This document shows positions 20,301-26,400 of a stretch of DNA of 37,903 nucleotides, in pieces. Source of the stretch: Lactobacillus sp. 0.1XD8-4 (GTDB lineage Bacteria > Bacillota > Bacilli > Lactobacillales > Lactobacillaceae); contig NZ_RDBR01000020.1 in the NCBI RefSeq assembly GCF_009663775.1, positions 1 to 37,903 on the forward strand. The letters run 5' to 3'. The position numbers and the translations under genes are program-made. Each line of letters begins with the position of its first letter. Position 1 is the first letter of the stretch. Under the pieces are notes generated by a model that ran no database searches, was not told the DNA's origin, and saw nothing but the letters and a program-made list of their open reading frames with translations.

Positions 20301-22508
20301 TACACGGCTAGCGCTACGGGAGCAAGTCTTCAAACCATCAACGGTCAAGAATATGTTCCTGTTCAATCAGCACTAAAGAACGGTACGCCAGTCGATAGCT
20401 ACACGGTAACCGTTAACTATGCAAAGGACGGCAATGTACCGGTACCATTTGACCCGACTAACCAAGACATGTATCGAGAAGTAACGCGGACAATTAATGT
20501 TACTGACCCAGTAACCGGTGAGACGGCAACTAGCGTTCAAACTGCTAAGTTTACGCGCGAAGATGCTAATGGTAATGCTGGTTATACTGATCCAGTAACC
20601 GGAAAGACCACGATGAATCCATGGACGCCAGCTGAGCAAGGATTATCAGCAGTTAATGTTGAACAGCTCCAAGGCTATACCGCTAATGTTGACGGTAATG
20701 CTGGTGCGGTAATTGTTACGCCTGATAGTCAAGATATGACGGTTGATATTACTTACACTGCTAATAAGCCAGTAGGTAAGGATATTGAGACACCACAGGG
20801 AACTGTTCCGCCAGCAAAGGATGGGATTAAGAATGTTCCTGACCTACCAACCGATACAACTTACACTTGGAAGACTACCCCAGATGTAACTAAGCCGGGA
20901 ACTACGGACGCAACGATTGTGGTAACTTATCCAGATGGAACAAAGACGGAAGTACCGGTTCAAGTGGTGGTAACTGAAACTACGCCAACACCAACGACAA
21001 CTGATGCTGATAAGTACACCCCATCTTACCCAGATGTTGTTACAACACCAGGTAAGACCACAACGACCGAGGTTACTTATGATGGTAATAAGCCGACTGG
21101 TGGTGTGACGTATCAGATTGCTAAGGGTGCCACGGTTCCAAATTGGGTAAATGTTAACCCGACAACCGGAACGATTACGACGACTGTGCCAACTGATGCT
21201 GGTACGCAGGTAGTAAATATTCCGGTAACGGTAACTTATGAGGATGGCTCAAGTGACGAAACAACAGCTACAGTGGTGGTTGTTGCGACGAAAGATCATG
21301 TTGATGTGCCAACTAGTCCTAAAGATACGATTAAGGACCCAGAAAACTTGCCAACTGGAACAACGGTAGAGTGGACACCAGGCGACCAGCCGGATCCAAA
21401 TAAGAAGGGCGACCAGCCGACTAGCGTCACGGTGACTGTTCCGGGACACGAACCGGTTAACGTACCAACAACTGTTAACTATGGCAACCCAACTGATGCT
21501 GATAAATACACACCAGAAGGTCAGCTAGTGAAGACGATTGCGGGCACAGTTCCAAATGCTAATAAGGGAATTGCTAACCTTGGTGATTTACCACAAGGAA
21601 CAACGATTGACTGGTCAACACCGGATCAAATTAACAACGATGTTAAGACACCGGGAACCTACAATGAAGGAATTACTGTGACCTACCCAGATGGCTCAAA
21701 GGACACGCTGACTGTGACTGTTACGGTTACGACACCTGTAAAGCCAGAAGGTACCAAGACTTCCCCAATTGGTCAGAATATTACGATTAATAAGGGAGCA
21801 GCAGTGCCAGATCCTTCAACGGCAATTGCTAACAAGGATGAAATGCCAGATGGAACCCAGTATGACTGGAAGAATATTCCGGATACTAATAAGACGGGTA
21901 AGCAACAGGCAACAATTGTCGTAACTTACCCAGATGGTTCACAAGACCAGGTCACGGTTACAGTAACCGCAATTACGCCACAAGGTCAGGACATTCATAC
22001 TCCACAAGGCGTACTGCCAAATCCTGGTGACGCGATTGCTAATAAGGGCCACTTGCCAGATGGTACTACCTACACTTGGCAACAACAACCTGATGTTTCA
22101 ACGGTGGGCGATCATACCGGTGTTGTAAAAGTTACATTCCCTGATGGTTCAACCTATGACGTAACCGTTAATGTCCATGTTGATGCTCATGATGGTAATG
22201 GTGAGACGACCGTTAAGAGCAACGACACGAAGACGAATGCTGGTGAAGTTGTCAAGGCGGCAGCAGATGCAGCAACGGCAACGAATAAAAATGCATCGAC
22301 AACTACAGCTAATGACCAACAGCTTACTGGTAATAAGGAAACAACGACAAAGAAGGACAATGAAGCTGCTCAAAATGCGAAGAAATTACCACAAACTGGT
22401 AATGACGCAGCGAAGGGCAGTGCCTTAACCGGACTGGGACTTGCTTCTCTTGCTGGTACGCTTGGAATGGCTGCACGCAAGAAGCGCAAGCACGAAAAGA
22501 ATGATTAA
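11331..22508 (+). CDS. C-terminal fragment of gene 2: Rib, HxTT, Muc_B2 and MUB repeats with LPQTG anchor
   Basis: The frame is open from 11238, right after the amber codon. The GTG at 11331 is only the first formal start and has no ribosome-binding site, so independent translation is doubtful. The piece carries the whole stalk and the sorting signal (LPQTG at 22386-22400, then a hydrophobic segment and ARKKRKHEK) but no signal peptide, so it could not be exported alone. I noticed no cysteine in it. That more than 3700 codons stay open after the lesion argues for a recent or conditional interruption. Confidence 0.7.
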   Translation: MKFGSDLQLENQYNASYSHVDVQQGQTVTVTPSFTDKDGKNATMPTGTQFTAGDNMPTWATVNPTTGEVTLKPGTDVKIGAYNLPVKVTYSDTTSQTVNVPVVVTNADQNVTWGQNGAVVVTVNPDIAAHETTANSQVLLAPDAVSSVQGYKLSNGQLSTTPTNITVAPADVSWTTVPSTNVDNATVAGKQIENNSVKINFANNDTVKDILGDKTSVTSSKFTIDAKGAGAKDVKTPVNVQLGADLTSEQFSQLVDSNIPSKSIASTAWETKPVKGQDAMIKITFTDKDANGQPTYLNVTIPAKNLNVIGDNDNYEPTTQPITTPEGTVPEAPTAITNKNTDSVPAGQTKLPEGTQITWTNPDQVKKDVEVPGTHDETITVTYPDGTKDTVTTTVTVNAAPAVQPITVDLNGTPDPTKGITNLNQGDGYPTSVIWNQTPDTTTPGVSNPTATVSYKSGNPVQVTIPVIVINPANQNVVANEKGAVIVTTNPVETHKTNTANEADAQQAVKNIAVYAYDNDGKLVQNTDASTTNTAAWTNKDFTTAIGKNGSTATVKDQAENITVSFANGSDAAKITDAIDAPTTVTLNGATAIEGVTAVHDLKNSLPKPSSLVNIDDLTEAHNSAVKDVVWENGTPSVNQLGTVDTSVTINFTDGSSLSVPVSFNVVNNDADAADPQTKNISTDEGVVPEAPTAITNKDDLPQGTVITWTKPDQVTDDVKTPGTHEESITVTYPDGTKDTVTTDVTVNQAPQTQPISTGVDDEPDATATITNLRNNVSGYPTKATWKTAPDTKTPGDKTGVVTVTYPDGTTKDVTVKITVDEAPQVKDVSTKVGSTPVATDTIANLKNNVPGYPTGATWKTTPDTSKVGTTTGEVTVTYPDGTTKDVTVTITVTDYANQYPVSYGNLNIERPTTAQSVTNSIDPTTAENMPTGAITGYQEGTFTAPTGVSVTVDPVTGKVSATVNQDADLGSIEVPVEVTYRDGTTATVNVPVSITGSKVNPGDVVYYGNQTMTVFSDNLTNVHKTTGDSTPAAAASQFETITFYTDWDKDGNKASDYKTQVVYKLNADGTKYVNANNASDSFDANVVNYAWQNGFAPNTNTTNFTNGAADTLYKLANGEVNPAEQTPAGQPLGGNSKYRYDISISDRAVLNKLGLSMKGYHSWANVYYNFYGATGKTDVPVNYNSEVPTDSTALEDYLASNGIAGQTFTNGNVTGIKWASMPGANGKFNATNMNGTIEFTFDNGTKLDVPVSFKTGSYVPTSNSKVNDDTNLYVTRTIEFNVPAGQKTITPITQTVHYVRDGYHNVNAQGEDTSAITWNVWQLAAGQTAEWAAQPVTTINDEATGAVYTPQIAGKTVTEVPAETVTENTKDTTVTVDYAETTTPIKWDATKDNMTKDVTRTITVNYPAGVTGDQPAPQVVHFTREDAKGNAGYIVNGKTEMNAWHLVGSDAATGTWTAYTAPTEKGYTANPASVEQVTVTPTTVDNNVTINYNRNEDTPIPFDASRDTHDVTRTITINYPAGQQGNQPAPQTVVFTREDAKGNAGYTDAVTGEPKWNAWHVQGGDATTGTWAAYPVTTITDATTGAVYTPQIAGKTVTEVPAETVTENTKDTTVTVDYAETTTPIKWDATKDNMTKDVTRTITVNYPAGVTGDQPEPQVVHFTREDAKGNAGYIVNGKTEMNAWHLVGSDAATGTWSEITAPTVKGYTADPAKVGAIEVTPETSSTTATINYTANEQSTQINFVDQANNKTISTQTIDGQTGETVNVTLDVPANWGIVGGQDVPSTITFGPDGVPTQTVYIKHKTANVNNDTQRTVSYKVVEDFNGTPKTVMNATATFTRTATKDLVTGDVTYGEWKTNGNVKIDAINVAQPGYTAQVDGQNLANNEVPAVTLTPDFGNKTVTVTYVANEQSVSVTYVDQNGQEITMPNGQPVAGSHYEVTGKTGETVATNVEKNVPANWQLVPGESIPTEITFGSTPASPIKVVVEHGTKDVTNDPSQEKRTHRTIEYKVVEDFNGSQTPVFTQPVSFARTATEDLVTGTVTYGSWTPASQNISAVNVAQPGYTAQVNGENLVNNEVPATVITPDSADQVITVTYLANEQSTKINYVNNADHNDIVGTQTVTGKTGEEVKVTLDIPAGWQAVGGQTVPSSITFGSDGAPTQTVYVEHKVDTTDGRNDQNNKDVYRIVTRTITINFPDQAPQSATEALSFYRIKSYDEVTKQTTYTAWTSNMNDGATSFQKVKVPTIGGYSISATNATLENENGQEYVPAQSGLNNGTPVDSYTVVVNYTAQEQQTQINYVNNANHNDVVATQTVSGKTGENVKVDLKVPANWQVVGGQTVPSSITFGSTPTKAITIYIEHQTKEIKNDETQKTVSYQVVEDLNGTKTVVKNAQFTFERPAIEDLVTGEITYGSWGPDQVAPEVSVAQPGYTAQLNGKDLVNNVVPETTITPTTPNQVITVTYVANEQSAQINFVNNADHNDVVATQTVNGKTGENVKVNLDVPTGWQIVGGQTVPSSIAFGSTPVTPTTVYVEQKVDKTDGRDDKTNTDLYRVVTRTIIVNIPGQPAQSYPESLDFYRIKSYNEVTKKTTYSPWTSNMTTGETSFQQVTVPTLGEYTISATGVTLEHENGNVVVPAQSALFNGVPVPSYTITINYTANEQSVTIDYVDNSDHKTVVGTQTINGKAGEQVPVTLDVPANWQIVSGQQVPQSITFGTTPISDKTVYVEHKTKDVTNDPSQKNKTHKVIDYKVVEDFNGTQTTVATATLTFDRTATEDLVTGDVTYGKWNVESRTVPAVNVAKAGYTAQVNGKTLANGEVPAATFTPESESQTVTVTYTANEQNAKINFVDNDNHNQIVGTQTVNGKTGENVKVTLDVPAGWQVVSGQNVPSSITFGSTPVSDTTVYVEHKIDKTDGRNDKTNTDVYRTVTRTIVVNVPGQKEQTSSENLAFYRIKSVDEVTKNVSYTAWTSNMDNGATAFTAVSIPTIKGYTASATGASLQTINGQEYVPVQSALKNGTPVDSYTVTVNYAKDGNVPVPFDPTNQDMYREVTRTINVTDPVTGETATSVQTAKFTREDANGNAGYTDPVTGKTTMNPWTPAEQGLSAVNVEQLQGYTANVDGNAGAVIVTPDSQDMTVDITYTANKPVGKDIETPQGTVPPAKDGIKNVPDLPTDTTYTWKTTPDVTKPGTTDATIVVTYPDGTKTEVPVQVVVTETTPTPTTTDADKYTPSYPDVVTTPGKTTTTEVTYDGNKPTGGVTYQIAKGATVPNWVNVNPTTGTITTTVPTDAGTQVVNIPVTVTYEDGSSDETTATVVVVATKDHVDVPTSPKDTIKDPENLPTGTTVEWTPGDQPDPNKKGDQPTSVTVTVPGHEPVNVPTTVNYGNPTDADKYTPEGQLVKTIAGTVPNANKGIANLGDLPQGTTIDWSTPDQINNDVKTPGTYNEGITVTYPDGSKDTLTVTVTVTTPVKPEGTKTSPIGQNITINKGAAVPDPSTAIANKDEMPDGTQYDWKNIPDTNKTGKQQATIVVTYPDGSQDQVTVTVTAITPQGQDIHTPQGVLPNPGDAIANKGHLPDGTTYTWQQQPDVSTVGDHTGVVKVTFPDGSTYDVTVNVHVDAHDGNGETTVKSNDTKTNAGEVVKAAADAATATNKNASTTTANDQQLTGNKETTTKKDNEAAQNAKKLPQTGNDAAKGSALTGLGLASLAGTLGMAARKKRKHEKND
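15361..16423 (+). repeat. 720-bp-period duplication of a Muc_B2 pair in gene 2
   Basis: The segment 15361-15703 recurs at 16081-16423 with only scattered, mostly silent changes, an exact offset of 720 bp (240 codons). It covers the end of one Muc_B2 domain (GAVYTPQIAGKTVTEVPAET) and most of the next (TKDVTRTITVNYPAG). The intervening domain (about 15704-16080) is related but less alike, so the duplicated unit is two domains long. Confidence 0.85.
16548..20420 (+). repeat. Seven MUB units arranged as an alternating higher-order repeat in gene 2
   Basis: Each unit is about 175-195 residues: a MucBP_2-like half (INFVNNADHN...VPSSITFGS) plus a Muc_B2-like half. Units start near 16548, 17070, 17640, 18219, 18741, 19320 and 19860. 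The second halves are of two kinds. Type alpha (VVEDFNG, DLVTGDVTYG) is in units 1, 2, 4 and 6. Type beta (FYRIKSYDEVTK, TAWTSNM) is in units 3, 5 and 7. The order is alpha, alpha, beta, alpha, beta, alpha, beta, so the recent repeat unit is a roughly 1.1-kb alpha-beta pair present three times. Confidence 0.85.
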
Positions 22509-22540
22509 GATATTCCCCTTAAATAAAGAAGAATCTTAAT
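22504..22540 (+). promoter_or_regulatory. 3' hairpin with a TTCCCC loop overlapping the gene 2 stop codon
   Basis: ATTAAGAT (22504-22511) pairs perfectly with ATCTTAAT (22533-22540). The stem includes the TAA stop (22506-22508). The 21-nt loop contains TTCCCCTTAA (22513-22522). The terminator follows two bases later. It parallels the hairpins ending genes 1 and 3. Confidence 0.5.
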
Positions 22541-22541
22541 T

Positions 22542-22592
22542 GCAAAAAGAGCGTGAATACTCGTGGAAAAGAGTATCCATGCTCTTTTTTGC
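22542..22592 (+). terminator. Rho-independent terminator of gene 2
   Basis: A long, nearly perfect stem forms between 22542-22562 and 22571-22592, with an 8-nt loop and a T6 run in the descending arm. Its left arm shares the 17-mer AAAGAGCGTGAATACTC with the terminator of gene 3. Confidence 0.9.
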
Positions 22593-22773
22593 GTTCGTGG
22601 TTACAAATGATCGATAAATCATATATCAAAAGTTTTCTGAATTTGTAAGCGCTACTCCCAGAATTGATTGGCGAATTATTGAGAAATTAATCGATTTAAA
22701 ATAGCTGTTATGAAGACTATGCTTGACCTTGTAATGTGATTATTACGTTTTTTATTTTCGAGGGGGAAGTCAA
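22593..22773 (+). other. Intergenic leader region of gene 3
   Basis: An AT-rich leader without a gene. TTGACC at 22723-22728 looks like a -35 element, but I find no good -10 at the right distance, so the promoter is not placed. Confidence 0.35.
22760..22768 (+). promoter_or_regulatory. Ribosome-binding site of adhesin gene 3
   Basis: GAGGGGGAA lies 5 bases before the ATG at 22774. It is exactly complementary over 9 bases to TTCCCCCTC (30521-30529) in the loop of this gene's own 3' hairpin. Confidence 0.8.
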
Positions 22774-23406
22774 ATGTTATCGAAAAATAATCGTAAAGAA
22801 CAATTTTATAAACAGGAACCAAAAAAGCAACGGTTTGCGATAAAAAAGTTAACGATCGGGGTCGCATCCGTTCTAATTGGTTTTACTTTTATGGGCGCTA
22901 GTGCCTATGCAGCTGATGATGCAAGTTCTGAAGCTAACGTAGAATCACAGACACCTGCTGTTACAGGAACGCCTAATAATTCAAGCACTGCACATGAAAG
23001 TCAGCAAGTTCAACCTACTAGTGCAACGGTAACTAGTGCTAATGCAAGTCAACAAACTCCATCATCAACTAGTACCAGTGCTGTGTCAGCTGAAAGTGCT
23101 GCTAAAGGTTCAAGCAAGACTTCAATTGTTCAATCTGCTAGCGCTAAAAGTAATGAACCTGCTACTACTGATGCAGTAAATGTTGCAAATTTGACAAGCG
23201 GTAATGCATTGCCTGCTAGTGAGTTCCAGGATAGCAAGGCGCAAGTCAACAACGATGTTAAGGAAGTAAATAATTATTCGGACTTTATTGCTGCTTTAGG
23301 TAATAAGGATGTTAACACTATTACATTAACTGGGAACATTGATGGAAGTAAGGCCCTTCCTAATTCCTATAATAATGGTTATGTCAAATCGATAATCAAG
23401 GCGTAG
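22774..23406 (+). CDS. N-terminal fragment of gene 3: signal peptide and start of beta-helix-like domain
   Basis: This 210-residue product has the YSIRK-type signal, a cleavage site near AYA-AD and a low-complexity region. It enters the N-terminal domain (NNYSDFIAAL, TLTGNIDGS) before the frame breaks. The last 6 residues or so (SIIKA region) have no match in the paralogues and are out-of-frame translation. Confidence 0.65.
   Translation: MLSKNNRKEQFYKQEPKKQRFAIKKLTIGVASVLIGFTFMGASAYAADDASSEANVESQTPAVTGTPNNSSTAHESQQVQPTSATVTSANASQQTPSSTSTSAVSAESAAKGSSKTSIVQSASAKSNEPATTDAVNVANLTSGNALPASEFQDSKAQVNNDVKEVNNYSDFIAALGNKDVNTITLTGNIDGSKALPNSYNNGYVKSIIKA
23386..23390 (+). other. Frameshift site in gene 3 (apparent loss of one A)
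   Basis: The sequence reads GTC AAA TCG ATA. Adding one A (GTC AAA ATC GAT AAT CAA GGC GTA GCG CGT) gives GYVKIDNQGVARTVTINGQG. This aligns without gaps to gene 2 GYDTINTEGTARSVTIDGQG. A single base missing from an A4 run therefore explains the break exactly. Confidence 0.85.
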
Positions 23407-23444
23407 CGCGTACTGTTACGATCAATGGTCAAGGTCAGTATAGC

Positions 23445-26400
23445 TTGAAGATGGGTGCGCGGTATATTTACCTAACTAACAATACAGAAACTAATAATAA
23501 CCATTGGAATATTACTTTTGACGGATTAAGTAATATTCAGGCGCAAAATACGCAGTATGGATTGTTATGCATTCAGGCGAATGATCCATCAAAAGGTTCA
23601 ATTAATTTTAAGAATGTGAATGTAAACGCAACAACACTTAATGCTGGCTATGGTGATGGTGCGGTAAATGTCACGTTTTCTGGAAATAACGTACTTAAAG
23701 GGGAACTTACCAGCAATAACTCTTTAGTACAAGCTAATAATCTAGAAATTAAAGATGGTACCACAACGGTAACACTAACTGCTACTAATGCTACTAGCGC
23801 AACAAGTTTTAGTGTCGCTGGTAACGCAATCATTGATTCTAATGCTAAGTTAAATATTACCAGCAATGCCGATAATGTTGCGGGGATTACATTTACTGCT
23901 GGTGCTGGCAGCCAAACGATCGATAATGCAACTATTGGTGTTTTGCGCTTAAAGCCTAATGCTCAAGCAACGATGGATTTAGGTGCGGGTGTATCAATGG
24001 CTGTTATGCGGGCTAGTGATATTGATCTGCAAAATGGTTCGCAATTAGATGTCAATACTAAGATGGATACCACTGGTTTCCGTGCGTTGGCACCAATTGA
24101 GATTGATTCAACTCAGAATGATGTGATGGATAGCACTGTTCGTATTGCGAAAGATGCTAAATTATCAATTATTCGTTCAGGGGTTGCTAAATCTGATTCC
24201 CCATTACTATCTATGGGTCCTAATGATGGGCTAGGAAATAACTACCATTTACTTGTTGATGGTGGTAGCCTTGATTTGCAAGATTCGGCTAATTCTGATT
24301 TGTGGCCAAGTACAGCGACAAGCAGTAATTATAGTTCTGGCTGGCCTGGCATCCTTACAACGTGGGGGACTAGTAGTACCAATCAAGTTCAATTTACAAA
24401 CCCTAAATTAGTTAACATTGTTCGGACGAATGTCACATCTCGTGGAAGTTACTTAATTCACTTAGATAGTGCTGGTTCACGGAAGAGTTCACTTCAAATT
24501 AATTCAGCTGATTCTGAATATATAACGCCAATTACCATGCGCACCGCGGGGTCGACGGAACCGACAACGTGGAATATTAAGTATTTAAGTAATGTAAGTC
24601 AGGGTGGTGACTGGGCTTATAGTTTCCAAAAGCTCACCGACAATAGTACGAATTATTATAACTACGGTTCAGAATATATGAATCATGCCGAAAATGTTCC
24701 TGTCCGTGGTAACAATGAGGTGATTTTAGCTACTGTGCCATCTGATACTGGATATAACCGCTTTAGCGGCGGAAACTACATTGATAATAATGGTAATAAA
24801 GTATCACTATTAGATGGTCAGTCAAAGGCTTCACAAGCCCTAAACAATTTCATCAATCACTTTAGTTGGTGGAATGGCTCTGGCGTAACATTTGGTAGTG
24901 AGCTTCAACAAAAGAATGAATACCAGCCAACTTATGAAGGAACCCAAGTAAAGCAGGGACAAGAGGTAACAACTAAGGCTCCATCATTTAAGAATGCTGA
25001 TAATCAAGATGTTGATGCTCCTAAAGGGGTAGAATTTGCATTGGGCGCTAATGAACCAGCTTGGGTAAAGAGTATCTCGGATAAAGGTGCTATTACAGTA
25101 GCCCCAACTAGTCAAACTAATGTTGGCTTGTATAATATTCCGGTTAAGGTTACGTATTCGGATGGAACAATTGATAATGTTGTTGCACCGATTTACGTTG
25201 GGGATGCAACTCACACAATTGAGTTTGGTAATAGAGGTGCTGTAGCTGTTACAACAAATGTATTGTTGCTTCACCAAACAACAGCTCAATCCATGAATGT
25301 TGATGCCAATCAAACAGTTAAGGAGTTTGATGTTTATACACCAGACTCCAATGATCCAACAGTTTTGAATACAACGCCTGAAAAGTTCATTTATAAAGAT
25401 GGTCAATTTATAGATGGTGTTAAAAACTTAGGTGGGCGAGATTTAGTAAAATGGAATGGTGAATTTTCAACGGTAACTTCGCCAGTTACCCTATCTACTC
25501 CAAAGAATGGAAATATTACAATTACATTTTCTGAAAATACGTTGCCAGTTAGTTTGGGAATCTTTACAGCTAACTATAAGGTGAATACTAATATTTCTAC
25601 TACATTGGTTGGTGCGGTTCTTAACGAAAATGCAAAACTTACGATAAGTAAAGGCGAAACTCCAGATTCAACACAACTTAAATCATTAGTTGACAATAGT
25701 AAGCTTGATACACTGCCTAGTTCAATTAAAGCAATCAGTTATGAATTGGTACCCGGAACAGACACGAATAAAGTTGGTAAACAAGATCTTGCTATTCGGA
25801 TTATCTTTAACGACAAAGATATTAACGGAAACAATACTTATCTTGATTTAGCTCCTGTTAAAGATGGGCTGGAAGTCATTCAAGATAAGACTGATGCTGA
25901 GCAAAATGATCCAGAGGGTCAAGATATAACAACTAATTTGAACCAAGTTCCAGTAGCGAAAAATGGAATTAAAAACATAACTTCACTGACTAATGTTCAA
26001 AGCATTGCTTGGAGTGATGAAGCACAGGTTAAGAACGATGTTAAAACTGCGGGAACATACAATGAAGCCATTACCGTAACGTATAATGATGGCTCGAAAG
26101 ATACGGTTGAGATTAAGCTGACGGTTATTGATAATCGTACTGACGCTGAGAAGTACGCACCAGAAGGTAACCCAATCACAATTACAAAGGGTGATAAGGT
26201 GCCAGATCCGGCTGAAGGTATCAAGAATAAGGGTGACTTACCAGCTGGGACTAATTACACTTGGGATGTAGCTCCAGATCCAGAAAAGGTTGGTAAGCAA
26301 ACAGTTGTAGTTAACGTTAAATACCCCGATGGTTCACAAGATAAAGTAACAACTACTGTTACAGTTATCGAACCTGCTGACGCCGATAAGTACGCACCAG

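Larger units (their letters stand above)
9270..22508 (+). pseudogene. Giant LPXTG mucin-binding adhesin split by one in-frame amber codon (gene 2, full extent)
   Basis: One reading frame runs through this whole span except for a single TAG at 11235-11237 (codon 656). Read through, it would encode about 4400 residues. These are: signal peptide, Ser/Ala linker, beta-helix-like domain (about 161-694, WW at 682-683), a Rib-like unit and three copies of the unassigned HxTT module (11655-12255, 12750-13338, 14336-15110) separated by Rib units. Then come four Muc_B2 domains, seven MUB units (16548-20420), another Muc_B2, about six Rib units and LPQTG (22386-22400) with its anchor. The alignment continues across the stop into gene 3, so this was one gene. 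As it stands, the N-terminal piece would be secreted but unanchored, and the C-terminal piece has no signal. It could be a pseudogene, a switchable gene, or intact with a sequence error. Confidence 0.85.

Noticed and set aside
23383-23392. Programmed -1 frameshifting as the firm explanation of the gene 3 break
   Set aside because: No X XXY YYZ heptamer and no clear downstream stimulatory structure were seen. A lost A is simpler. It is kept only as an alternative in the findings.
23445-23460. TTG at 23445 as a real start for the distal part of gene 3
   Set aside because: Alignment to gene 2 continues upstream of it without a break in the shifted frame, and there is no ribosome-binding site.
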